Positions 1 to 10,425 of a stretch of 64,000 nucleotides of DNA are shown one piece after another. The stretch comes from Ophiosphaerella korrae. Taxonomy: Eukaryota; Ascomycota; Dothideomycetes; Pleosporales; Phaeosphaeriaceae. Position numbers and translations under genes: made by a program. Under the pieces are notes generated by a model. The model did no database searches, was not told the DNA's origin, and was given only the letters and a program-made list of their open reading frames with translations. Each line of letters begins with the position of its first letter. Position 1 is the first letter of the stretch. The stretch lies in the NCBI GenBank assembly GCA_028456385.1, contig JALNQF010000049.1, positions 186,001 through 250,000 of the forward strand, written 5' to 3'.

Positions 1-941
1 AACTCAATTGTGTTATCGGGATATAACTTCATGCCATCAGAGGACAACCAATAGGCACTTAGAGACGAAAACAAGCCCGAAACCCTGTTCGTAAGTGGCA
101 ACATACATACATACAAGGGTGGTGCACGAATTCTTGAGCATGGCTCGTGCGCATAGAATTCAATCGGATCTTACGTATATTGTAATTTACATCCAACTTG
201 CATCAACTCAGTATCGTGTATGGGGCCATTTGGGTATACATGCCTAGCTATCCTGGGGTACTGAATTGTATATAGGATTCTATTGGAGTAAAGAATCGTC
301 GATAAGTTTATATGGCCCATGCGCTGCACGAGCCATGCTCAAGAATTCGTGCACCACCCTTGTGCCCCTCGCATGGTAGTGCGGTTTTCTGCCGTACATT
401 TTTACGTCAACATCCGCATGCATGCGCCTACTCTCTAATTAGTGCTTGGTATTTGATTATCTAATGTGTTGTATTTTCTGTATTGTTGGGTCACCGCATA
501 ACGAACTTAAATAAAATGACACCCATACATGGTGGAATATACGCAGGTATAACCTAGGATTTCAAGGTTTGCTCTCCTACGCGTATGTTTACAATTTGGT
601 ATGCCAAGGCTGATGTCAGATTTAAATCACAACTTATTATCTTCTTCCCACAAAACTGAATGACCGCGCAGTTATCTTGTGTCACTAGGTAGCCGTCATC
701 ACTGCAGGAAGTGGTGGCCTAAGACAATGGCGCAAGCAATCCTCCAACGTCCCAGCCAGAATCGTTCGATCATCTCCCGAAAAAAGGCTACTGCATCAGT
801 TCTAGAGTTTCATAGATAGTGCTCTGTCCAAATCTTGCAGGTACATATACCATACCCTCGCATTGGATGCCGAAAAATTTGCAGTCGGGTTCCACTGCAC
901 ACGACCTGGTAAAAAATTGACGCAAACCGAAATTAGAGCCA
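1..941. other. Gene-poor left edge
   Basis: No supportable gene was found. The only clear structure is the long inverted repeat at 113-363. The stretch is AT-rich, and its last part must hold the 5' UTR and promoter of the Zn2Cys6 regulator that starts at 942. Confidence 0.6.
113..363. repeat. 38-bp perfect inverted repeat with 175-bp spacer
   Basis: Bases 113-150 are the exact reverse complement of 326-363, giving 38 bp without mismatch. The match resumes for a few bases further inward after a small indel. The spacer is 175 bp. Size and arms suggest a small non-autonomous DNA transposon (MITE-like), but no target-site duplication is visible just outside the arms. A regulatory hairpin or a breakpoint duplication are alternatives. 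Confidence 0.75.
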
Positions 942-2100
942 ATGCCCCCGCGCCATTCGTGCGATCGTTGTCGCCAGCAAAAGGTGCGATGCCTTCGAGA
1001 TGATTGGGAATTACATACCCTGTCCCAGCCATTGCCTTCATGCCAGCGTTGCACGAATGCTGGTGTGGCTTGTGTATATAGTCGTATGTTCTTCAAACTT
1101 TCCCTTCTCCCCGAGTTGTCTTATATGTACATCGCTGATGTTTGTGGCTGACGAGCGAGTTATAGTAAGGTGTAAAACAAGGCCCTCAACTAGAGACACA
1201 ACAAGCACTAGTGAAAACTCCTCCATGCGTGCTTTTGAGTCTAGCATAGTTGGAGGATTTTCTCAAAGTGAGACATTAAGCTCTCATTTTGGAAATCTTA
1301 CCGACCCTTTTCCCGCCCTCGGAGATGGAACCGATCATGGATTCAGTAGCTGGGACACCAACCCACCTATCTTCTCCCAAACCTCTCCACTCGCCCTAGC
1401 ATCGCCATTAGCGGACACTTTGAGGGACCGGGACCAGGATATCCGAAATTTCGCTAGTGACATCGAAAGCGACTCCATTGACTCCGCTATATTGCAATTA
1501 AATGACCTAGCTCGAAGGGCCATGCAAGCGATCCGCGGTTTAGTGCAACGACCCACGTCTCTGACAAGCTCTTCGCAACAGGTCACCCAAGCACTCGAGG
1601 ACACAAACACACTTATACGAATCGTCAATGAGATCACCACAGGGTCCGAATCAGACGAAGTTCACTCACCAGTAGACGATGGATTAATATTCCTGGCTCT
1701 CGCCTCCCATCATCGGCTGTTGGCACTTTTTCGCGCTATATGTGATTCCATTCATCGAGAGTTGGAATCTATAGCCTTGAAAAACGATCAACAACAGCCA
1801 GACCTACGGGGTGGCGCCCAACATGTTATGATACTTCAATTGTTGATGCATCTGATCAATCGCATTGACCAGAACCTTTTTCAAGATAGATCAGGCTCAG
1901 ATTCAAGTGGCCAGGTTACTCCTATTCTGTCCATGGACCAAGTGGATTCTTTACTAGTCGAGGATGAAGGAGGTGCATATCAAAGAGGCCTGCAGTTTCT
2001 AGCTGGGGGCATTGCTCGGGCCATACCATCTCAGCATGTAGAATTGAAGCATAGCATTCAAGAGCTACAGATGCGGATAGAGCACTCCGAATTTCTTTAA
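942..2100 (+). CDS. Zn2Cys6 transcription factor, AflR-like cluster regulator
   Basis: Likely pathway-specific activator of the adjacent tailoring genes. Exons 942-1083 and 1166-2100 with an 82-bp GTATGT...TAG intron give about 358 aa. The zinc cluster lies at residues 7-43: [11 protein letters not shown], then a longer loop, then SCQRC and a final Cys in VACVYS. This is the six-Cys binuclear cluster that contacts CGG triplets. The remainder is mostly helical, with no fungal-TF middle homology box that I recognise. It resembles AflR-type regulators in having an N-terminal zinc cluster, a Ser/Thr-rich linker and a helical C-terminal region. The intron interrupts the gene just after the zinc cluster, as in many such genes. 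The first ATG precedes the zinc cluster by only six residues, so a longer N-terminus is possible. The family is clear; the target pathway is inferred from neighbours. Confidence 0.85.
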
Positions 2101-2757
2101 GCATACTGTCTCCGCCTAGGGATTATAAATTTCCCTAGTGTTTTACTTGTTTAGCTTTAACTTTGTTTGAATTCATTGCGGTACATTAGAATAGAGTTCT
2201 GACCTCCTGAGTTTTGGAATGTATGTAATAGACCGGAATACAGACTAGTCCGTGCATTGGAACCTATCCTGACTATATTATCTTTCCTATGAAACCTTGG
2301 ATAATGGTGAGAATGCTAGCATGCCTACTTCCAAGGTTCTCGATACCTTGCTACCACGTGGGGCGAATTTAGTGGAAGTTTAGGATCCATGCTCCTTGTC
2401 CAACGTATGCGTTATCCCAGCACACTTAATGCAGCAATGTGTTCCGATGGAAATACCCTGACTACGGAAATTATAATCTCACTCTGTTTTTCTGACGTGG
2501 AGCTCTCGCTGGTTTTGTACCTCCGTCCCCACTTTGAGACATCCGCCATACCGACTCCGGTGCCGACTACCGACTCCGATTATGCAATGTCGGGCGGAAT
2601 AGAAATGAGGGTAGTATGAAGTAGCATGTTTGCATTCTCAACCTAACCATTGTAGTTCGTCGCTCTAATATAATGCATCAAGTATCCAAATTGTTCTAGA
2701 TATACCTCAAACAGTTCTTTACGGCCCTCTATATCATAGTTCGCACTAAAAGTCACA
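2101..2757. other. Intergenic region and hydrolase promoter
   Basis: Holds the 3' end of the regulator and the promoter of the hydrolase at 2758. The notable content is the CCG-N3-CCG repeat block at 2551-2578. No gene is supported. Confidence 0.6.
2551..2578. promoter_or_regulatory. Repeated CCG-N3-CCG element upstream of hydrolase
   Basis: CCGACTCCG occurs at 2551-2559 and again at 2570-2578, with CCGACTACCG between them, about 180-207 bp upstream of the hydrolase start. Zn2Cys6 proteins bind pairs of CGG triplets with fixed spacing and orientation. The same nonamer recurs at 5852-5860 between the O-methyltransferase and the P450. Binding by the protein at 942-2100 is inference. Confidence 0.5.
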
Positions 2758-3837
2758 ATGTCATCTCCAATTCGTGAAGATGTTAGCTTCCGCACACTCA
2801 CCGGCCTGACCCTACGCGGTTGGCTATTTCCGGCCGAAAAGCGTGGACCCGCTATCATTCTCTCGCCGGGAGTACGGTACCCCCCTGCTTGGTAATATGA
2901 ACTGTAGACTGATATTTGACCCAGTTCAACATGCCCAAGGAAGCGGTCGTGCCGGACCTCGCCGCATGGTATCAGAAACACGGAGTCACTGCTCTAGTAT
3001 ACGACACCCATTGTATCGGCTCCAGTGATGGCGAGCCTAGATTTGATGTAAGTATCTGGATCTCAATGGCCTTAGTCGCCTTTAAACCCTTTCAAAAGCA
3101 TCACTGATTCGATTTGTGATTAGACGGACCCACAGAAGCGTGTTGAGGATCTTCATGATGCTATTACCTTTATCTCAGGTAACCCTCTAGTAGACGAATC
3201 GAAGATTGCAGTCTGGGGTCTTTGCTTTGACGGCAACATTGTTCTTGCAACGGCCGCTATGGAGTATGTAACGTCACAGGCGCTTACCAATTACCTTCTT
3301 TTGATCCACCCCTTGTACTAACACCAAGGTAATAGTAAGAGAATTAGTGCGGTCATTTCTTTCGCCCCTATGATGGACATCTCCGGTGACTTCGAAAGGC
3401 GTGAGCCAATCCTCGAACTGGCTATTCAAGACCGTATCGCTCGTCTCGCTGGTGAGGAGCCACTCTATCTTCCTGTAGTCACGGATGACGGAAGCATGCC
3501 TCTGGGTCAAGTCATTGGTGCAGCATTCTTCGGTACCTTGGAGCGTCTCAAGATCCCCGTTGAAAACAAAGTCCAAGTTCAAACATACTATCGAGCACTC
3601 AACTGGAAGCCTATCAACGTCATCCATCAGATCAGCCCGACGCCGGTTATGATGGTGACGCCTGAAAATGACCAGGTGTGCCCTGTGCCTATGCAGAAGG
3701 CTGCCTTTGAACGTTTGGGTGAGCCAAAGTTGCAGTGTATCCTCCCTGGTAAGGGCCACTTTGATTGGATGTTTGGAGACATGGATGCAGTGTTGAATCA
3801 GCAATTGGACTTTTTGAAGCAACATTTGAAGTTCTAG
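2758..3837 (+). CDS. Alpha/beta hydrolase, polyketide-transferase/dienelactone-hydrolase type
   Basis: Four exons (2758-2871, 2925-3047, 3124-3263, 3336-3837) with introns of 53, 76 and 72 bp give about 292 aa. The fold is an alpha/beta hydrolase: a conserved SPGFNMPKE near residue 36, a nucleophile elbow VWGLCFDGN near 110, an acid in TPENDQVCP and the catalytic His in GKGHFDW near the C-terminus. Related proteins in fungal polyketide clusters release or transfer the polyketide chain, or hydrolyse intermediates. The elbow has Cys where many relatives have Ser, as in dienelactone hydrolases. It lies between the regulator and the methyltransferase and is convergent with the latter. There is no signal peptide, so it is probably cytosolic. 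The exact substrate is unknown. Confidence 0.8.
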
Positions 3838-4272
3838 AAGATCTTTTTGATAGAACTAGTACCTCGTCATAGCACTTCATAACAATGACATCAAATTGCC
3901 TACGATATGTGTTTTACGACCCTTAATAACGTTCTGTTTTGTGACTACTATCCCCTTGATAGATTCCACTCTGTTTTTGACTCAACACTTCTTCTTTGGT
4001 ATTTAACTTTCTCTCTGATTTGTTTACAGCTAACGATAGACATGACTGCTTGTACAACGTATCCCCTTACACATTACAATGAGCTTCGCGTCATTCTCTC
4101 AGGAGCCAAATAGTAATACTTACGGGAATATTCACCGATTGTTTACAAAGATGCCTTACGATATGAATTTCTCTGAAATGACCAATTACACCCACTTAAG
4201 GAGCAGAAATAAGGCACATGGCGACTAGAATGCAACCAGTGTTTAGATTACTGTCTATGTCCCACTGTCACC

Positions 4273-5527
4273 TCATATCTTCTTCCTGACAAACAGAATA
4301 GATATGCCAAACTGCGTAACTACTCTAATTTCATCGAGCTTCAAGCCTACCAACTCGAATAACCTGACAAAGTCATCTCGTGCTCGCTCCCGAGCATTAT
4401 GCACAGCCTGCATGGCGATGCCAAATGCAGCAGCATAATGAGCACCAGCGGCCCGTTCCCCCAGGACATAATCTTCGACCAGCAGCACACTATCTTCTGT
4501 CATGGCTGCCGCCTGTTGTCTTAGGATCTTGACGCACGCATCGTCATCCCAGTTGTGGAGTACCATGCCAAGATAATATGCTCGAGCCCCCTTGATGGGT
4601 TGCGGAGTGAAAAAATCATACCCGACAGCCTCAATTCGCAGTTCCGAGAAGGGGACAGTGTCGTCCACCCCATCAGCTTTTCCGATGACATCAGGGCGAT
4701 CCTGAAGGATTACTCGTCCTGGAAGCTGTGGGTATGTTGTACGCAGAGCACGACTTTGCCAGCCAAAACCGCCTCCCACATCGACGAAAAGAATCTCTTC
4801 TGCTTTAGCATTGGTAACAACTTCTTCATCAAATCGAACAACGTCCAACCAGGTGGGTAGACCAGCATTTACTGTCTTCATAAAACGATAGAATGCACCT
4901 TGCTGTACGGGGTGGTCTTCGAGCCATGCATATATGTCCTTCTCCGCGGTATTATGGCCGGCTTGGAAGGATGTCAGACTGTTGGCAGTACCGGCACTCT
5001 TGAGCGTGCGATGAAGTGCTGTAAAAGTTGGGAGAACGCAGTCATGAAACGTGAGAATCGCATCATTTATAGCAGGTTGCAACATGAGGTGCGTAAGTTT
5101 TGTTGGTGCGTAATAGCCCGGCTTGACCTGGATCGATGCTCCTTGGCCTACATTGTAGTCCATAATGGCGGCAAGAATGCTTTTGTCCAGATTGCTCGCC
5201 TTAGCGAGATCATTAAGACTAGCAGGTCGCGTCTCGGAATGTAGAGCCAATGTGGCGAAGAGGTTGAAGTCTTGTCCAATGCGGGTTGCAACAAGGGGCA
5301 GTGGCTGTGATGGGCATTAGAGTCAAAAATTGTAAGAATTTAGACTTCGTACATACAGAGAATATAAGACGCCGCGTTGTCTCCTCTGGCGTTTCTAGGG
5401 CCCGCGAGGCGAGGCGACCCAGGCGCTCGATCTCAGCACGTTTAGAGGCGTCATGGGTAACAGATTCGGGTTTCTGAATAAGCAACTTCAGTTGCACAAT
5501 CAGGAGATCTGCATTAGGCGCAGTCAT
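4273..5527 (-). CDS. SAM-dependent O-methyltransferase (plant/fungal type)
   Basis: Exons 5357-5527 and 4273-5304 with a 52-bp intron give about 400 aa. The first half carries a winged-helix-like dimerisation region. The SAM site is LFVDVGGGFGW near residue 230. The catalytic His follows in GMVLHNWDDD, with Asp and Glu in the expected places (LLVEDYVLGE). This is the O-methyltransferase family found in aflatoxin/sterigmatocystin-like and many other polyketide clusters, which methylates phenolic or enolic hydroxyls. The start at MTAPNADLL was preferred; an upstream in-frame ATG (5563) would add 12 residues. It is divergent from the P450 and shares with it a 444-bp intergenic region containing the CCG-N3-CCG elements. 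Confidence 0.88.
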
Positions 5528-5837
5528 GACTCGATATTTATTCAGCTGTGAAGGTATTTGCACTGTTGATTTGCGAGTATGGGTTGGATTGTGGAGATGT
5601 TATACGACGTCTAGAAATTCAAGAAGGGTGGTAATATACCGAGTGAAGCCATATGCGCCCGAGCATGGGTTGCACCAGGGGAACGCGAGGATTTGCCGGT
5701 GATAGCTAATAGCGGCACCTTACGGACACCTAGATAGGAAATATTTCGATCTGGTCATGCTGCCTTGAAAAGACGTTTTGCCGTCGCCAGTCCCGTATGC
5801 CATACCGACGGCTAGCATTCCGACCTCAACGCGCTTA

Positions 5838-5860
5838 CCGATTCCGAGCCTCCGACTCCG
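5838..5860. promoter_or_regulatory. CCG-N3-CCG elements in O-methyltransferase/P450 divergent promoter
   Basis: CCGATTCCG at 5838-5846 and CCGACTCCG at 5852-5860, followed by further CCGAC at 5870. They lie about 112-134 bp upstream of the P450 start and about 310 bp upstream of the O-methyltransferase start. The second is identical to the two nonamers upstream of the hydrolase. A TATAT stretch at 5891-5895 follows on the P450 side. Confidence 0.5.
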
Positions 5861-5971
5861 ACACATTCCCCGACAAGGTGGAGCCGGTCATATATCTTGA
5901 CAGTACACCTAGCGTTCCTTACCATTTTAGTGTTGACTTACATACCAAAGCGCCGACTTGAATACGTTAAG

Positions 5972-7639
5972 ATGACCTTCATCGATAAAGGATTTATTTT
6001 CAACCTCGCCTTCTCAGGCGTATTTCTTTTGATAGGTACAAATGTTGCGATCTTCGTCATCAGTACGCTGCGTCCAAGAAACTTCCCACCCGGGCCTCGT
6101 GGGATTCCAGGACTTGGAAATCTCCTTCAGATTAACAAAAAATTTCCGTTTCAGACATATGGCGCTTGGTTCAAAGCCCGTGGTCAGGATGGCCCTGTCG
6201 GGTTCAAGGCAGCTAATAACAACCTTGTTGTCTTAAATAGCGCCCGCTTGGTCTATGAGACTTTCGACAAACGAGGAGCCGTTTATAGCGACCGTCCGTA
6301 CTTGTACATTAATAACGAATGGATCACGGGCAATGATTTGAAATTCGTCCTGGTGGAAAATGCTGGCCCTTGGGTTACCCGATGGCGCAAGAATCTTACT
6401 TATATGCTGAACCCTGCAGCACTTAAGAAACTCACCCCGGTATATGAGGCGGAAGCCGCCAGATTTTTGGTCAAGGTGATGGAGGCAGGGCAAAATGCCA
6501 AAGGAGAGGGTATGGCGAATCTCCTGTTGAGCTATATTCTAAGCATTCAATGCCTAGGGCTGTGTGCAAAACGCCCAGAAGATGTAGGCGGTGACCTCGC
6601 TAATATACAGGAGCTCCGGTATGCTCAACAGGACTGGATCAGTATGGTCACGCCCGGAGCTGGCGACGTATTCCCTCCGCTACGGTACCTTCCTTCTGCG
6701 CTAGCTCCATGGAAGGACAAAGCACGGCGAGTCAGGAAGGGGATCATTGCCCGAATCGATAAAGTACTTGATGCTGCTCGCGAACAGCGTGCAGCAATTG
6801 ATTCAGGTTCACCTGCCTTTGAAAGTCTGTTGGCTAAGATGCTAAGGGAGCGGGCCAACGAAAAGGAGCCTTTCTTCACGATGAGCGATATTGGCATGAC
6901 AGCTGTGACAGTTTTATCAGCCGCAACAGATACATCACTCGCAGTGACGTCTGGAATTATGTTGACATTTGCAAAATATCCTGAGGTTCAGCAACGCGTG
7001 CGAAGTGAACTACTAAAGGTAACGGGTGGCGCACCGCCCCAATCAGACAACATCCCAAGCTTAAATTATCTCGAGGCGTGTTTCTACGAGTTTCTCCGTT
7101 GGCGGCCACCCGCCCCACAAGCTGCTGCTCATGCCACTCCTAAGGATGAAATACTCGAGGGTTACCGGATCCCTCGAGGTAGTGCTGTCATTGCCAATGT
7201 CTGGCACCTTCATCATTCCGAGGCTGATTACGCGGATCCTGACGACTTCATTCCAGAACGCTGGCTGAGTCATCCATTCGGAATGCGGCTAGATGCAAAT
7301 CACAACTCAACATGGCTTGAGACCCAAGGGCGGCGGCGGACCTACGCCTTCGGGGCCGGACGGCGGATGTGTCCTGGCATGGAATCAGCTAAAAAGAACT
7401 TGCTTCTCGGTATGGCCAAATTTCTGTGGGCATTCGAAGTTTTGCCTCCTGAAGGGCGGGACATTGATTTGTCTATGGAGACGGGATACATCTCGGACCT
7501 TGCCCTCAGGCCGAAGAACACAGATGTCATAGTCAAGTTGAGAGATGGGATTAGCAAAGAAGATGTCTATAGTCATTACTACGAGACGTACAAAGGGGAA
7601 GCTGAGGTGATGGGTTGGAAAGACAACCTGTATAGGTAA
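5972..7639 (+). CDS. Cytochrome P450 monooxygenase
   Basis: Intronless, 555 aa. An N-terminal membrane anchor (residues about 10-30) is followed by a proline hinge NFPPGPRGIPG. The I-helix oxygen-activation region is SAATDTS, ExxR is EFLRWRP, then PERW, and the heme loop FGAGRRMCPGM has the cysteine thiolate at about residue 467. All core P450 features are present, so the enzyme looks functional. The overall look resembles the O-methylsterigmatocystin-oxidoreductase-like class used in polyketide tailoring. The start at 5972 was chosen over an upstream in-frame ATG (5897) because it places the membrane anchor directly at the N-terminus. It is ER-anchored and needs cytochrome P450 reductase. 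Divergent from the O-methyltransferase. Confidence 0.9.
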   Translation: MTFIDKGFIFNLAFSGVFLLIGTNVAIFVISTLRPRNFPPGPRGIPGLGNLLQINKKFPFQTYGAWFKARGQDGPVGFKAANNNLVVLNSARLVYETFDKRGAVYSDRPYLYINNEWITGNDLKFVLVENAGPWVTRWRKNLTYMLNPAALKKLTPVYEAEAARFLVKVMEAGQNAKGEGMANLLLSYILSIQCLGLCAKRPEDVGGDLANIQELRYAQQDWISMVTPGAGDVFPPLRYLPSALAPWKDKARRVRKGIIARIDKVLDAAREQRAAIDSGSPAFESLLAKMLRERANEKEPFFTMSDIGMTAVTVLSAATDTSLAVTSGIMLTFAKYPEVQQRVRSELLKVTGGAPPQSDNIPSLNYLEACFYEFLRWRPPAPQAAAHATPKDEILEGYRIPRGSAVIANVWHLHHSEADYADPDDFIPERWLSHPFGMRLDANHNSTWLETQGRRRTYAFGAGRRMCPGMESAKKNLLLGMAKFLWAFEVLPPEGRDIDLSMETGYISDLALRPKNTDVIVKLRDGISKEDVYSHYYETYKGEAEVMGWKDNLYR

Positions 7640-8964
7640 TTCGACACACATGGCTTGACTTGGTAGAGAACCCTCGAAACGGATGCCCATATGAAATTAC
7701 AAATTGAGCTATACCAAAGTAGATAAAAAAGTACTTATTATTACCTGGATTTTCATGTTCCAGATGATCGCGGCAATCACACCTATAGCGACTAGTCGTT
7801 CCGTGCCGCTTTTCGATATTACTTGTTTTCGTCACTAGATGTTTGAATAAGACAACCATTGTTCGTGAAAGGTTACTGTAGGGATCATTCAATCGCGATA
7901 TAATGCAGAACATGACATACAAATCAAAACAAAGGACATTGCGGTTACGAAAAAGCTATATAGAGACAACAAGATATAATCCATTTTCTTCAAAATGCTC
8001 CTGCATACAATTTCGTCCGTAACAGTAATTTAAACCAGAGGTGGAGTATGCTCGGGTAGTCCAGGTTGTGTTGTGAAAAAGATGTACAATATTATTATTA
8101 CTTCCTACATTGTCGATAGTGATTCATCCTGAAAACATCGTCAAGGCTTCGACTTTGCAGACTGAAACGTCAGCAAGCATACAGAGCCTTTAGTAATACC
8201 ACTGTGACTACAAGGCAGGCTTTCATGCAAAGACAGCTTCAGGAAGTGTTGATACCTCGTTGATTGAAAAGAGCGAGATGGCAGATAGACAACAGCTAAC
8301 TAAAGGGAGGCGTCGAAGACTTTCTGCACCTATAGAGGGTGCTGATTCATCTAGCTAGGCCATACTGGGGCAAGTCATTGCTCGCCATTCTACGATGCTG
8401 CGCAACACACGCAGAATGAATGCCCGTTATAAATTAGACTGTGCTTTGTCGAACCGCTCGGACCGCTGAACAACAGGTCAACAACAGGTCAACAACAGGT
8501 CAACAACAGGTCAACAAGAGCCTCATATGCAGCGTGACATGCACAGCCATATTTCATATCGTCATGCTTTTGCAAGGAACAGGGGGCCATATGACACTGT
8601 CGTACTGCAACCCTTTGTACTAAAGGCCTTCGCACCCGAAGACCCACTACCCTACACGAAAGCCCAGCCCTTTCTTTATGGACGTTATCCCAGACCAACC
8701 TCCGGACTTGCAAGAACCGTAAAAACACGACTCCATACGCTACAAGCCCACAAGCAACCCATGTATATTATTCCCACCGTATAAAACTCCGTAAGCACAG
8801 AAGATACTAGTGCGGCCCATGGACACGAAAATAACTCCAGCCCAACCAAAGCCCTAGATATGGTATATATGAAGAAATACTACCCATTCCCAAACATAAA
8901 CACCAGCCTATTTCACCTGATATACCTGCCATTTCTCGTCAAATCGCGACCCCAAGTCAATATC
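7640..8964. other. Intergenic, no gene seen
   Basis: Separates the metabolite cluster from the TENA-domain gene. It contains the 11-bp tandem repeat at 8471-8514. Open frames here are short and lack recognisable content. Confidence 0.6.
8471..8514. repeat. Four perfect copies of an 11-bp tandem repeat
   Basis: Unit CAACAGGTCAA repeated four times without mismatch. It is not inside a supported gene. Such a minisatellite could vary in copy number between isolates. Confidence 0.9.
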
Positions 8965-10425
8965 CTACGATCCCTGCGCCATCTGGCCCAACTGGCCGAA
9001 TGATGAGCTCGTCGCAGGGCCAGGGGAGTCGGGGCCAGGACTCATATGGGCGTTGTTGATGGTGCCGTTCAAGTTCTGACCGCTTATATTCTGGCCATTG
9101 ATGGATGGACCGTTCATCTGGGGCGCGTTGAGCGAGGCGCCCATGGGCCCATTCATATTCTGGTTCATCGGGCCGGTAAACGACTGGTTGTCCATGCGCA
9201 CCTGGGAATTGAGTCTTGCGCTTTCATCCTGCTCGCCCATACCGTCTACATCGGGCCAGAAGCGCTCATCAAGCCAGCATATTTGGCGGAAGATTTCTTC
9301 GCAGCGCAGCATTTCTTCCTTGCCGTCGCGGGTGGTGGTGATGTTGGCGAGTTCGTCGACGAGGGAGCGGGTTGCGTCGACGAATTTAGAGAAGGCGGGG
9401 GAGGTCCAGTTGGGGATGAGGGCTTGGTGGAGGGCGGCGATATGCGATTCGGCGGACGGCGTGGAGATGGAGGAACTGAAGGAAGAAGCATATTGCCAGG
9501 CGCTCCGGTAGCACTGTGTGGTGTGAGTTTGAGTTCAATAGAGGAGAACGTAATGGTGACGTACATGTTCGGTGCCCCACATTACGACCATGCCTTCGAG
9601 GAGGCTTGCGCTTGAACTACTTGCGCTGATCATTAGGTCGAGGAGTCCTCTTGTGATGGGGGTTGGGCCCTCATTGCCGAGTACAATTCCATATTTGGTT
9701 GCTGTAATTTCGAAGAACTGCATCTCGCGACGCATGTTGTTTAATGCGGAGATTAGCAGGTCCATGGTTCTGTACATGGGATGGAACTGCGAGTTGTGCG
9801 TCTGGGGCAGTCGTATCTTGGCGAGCAATTGTCCGATGAAGCGTATGTAGCCTCTTGCGTAGTGGCCGTCCTGAACTAGCCATTGCGACAACGGACCAGC
9901 CGCCAACGAGCCACATCCAGCGTGTGAGAGGAAGGGCTGCTGGGTGGCGAGGGTGAAAGGGCCAGCGGCGGAGGCAAGAAGATGGGCGGTCAAGCTAGGA
10001 GCAACGTGAGGCTGGATGGGCACCGGTGCAATTGGCTGGCCATCTCGCCCGCGCTTGTTGTTGGGCCCACGACGATGCACCTGGAGGTTTGGATTCGGCG
10101 CCTGGCCGGTTAGGATCTGGCTAGCGCTTTGCGCTTCGATGGGGCCTCCAGTTTGCTGCTGGGCTAAGTGTGCCTGCGCCTCGGGTGAGGCCAAGTAGAC
10201 CTGACATTCTTGCAGATGCTCGATCTGGCGCGTTGTATTCTTTGCGCGCACAAAGCCGCAGTGTAGACAGCGCACCTTGTTACATTTTGAGGGCGTGTCT
10301 TGATCCTGGAATTCAGCCTGTCGCGAGTTAGTGTCTGTTCTTGCAGTGCAGCCGGGGATTTATCTTACAAAGGCGCGCCGTATATCTGGATTGGCGTGAC
10401 GGCCCATTCGGAAGTTGCGCTGCAT
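8965..10425 (-). CDS. BED-like zinc finger plus TENA/THI-4-like domain protein
   Basis: Three exons (10369-10425, 9565-10317, 8965-9513) joined over two 51-bp introns give about 452 aa. The N-terminus has a zinc-finger pattern (C-N-K-V-R-C-L-H-C and, further on, H-L-Q-E-C) preceded by GRHANPDI, as in BED-type fingers. A Pro/Gln-rich linker follows. From residue about 125 a helical domain carries WLVQDGHYARGYIRFIG and later CYRSAWQYAS and ICWLDERFWPDV, the arrangement of the TENA/THI-4 (thiaminase-2/PQQC) heme-oxygenase-like fold. The tail is Asn/Met/Gly-rich and low-complexity. The pairing suggests a DNA-binding or regulatory role rather than thiamin catabolism. The start is either MQRNF (10425) or the later MGRHAN (10407). 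Confidence 0.78.
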
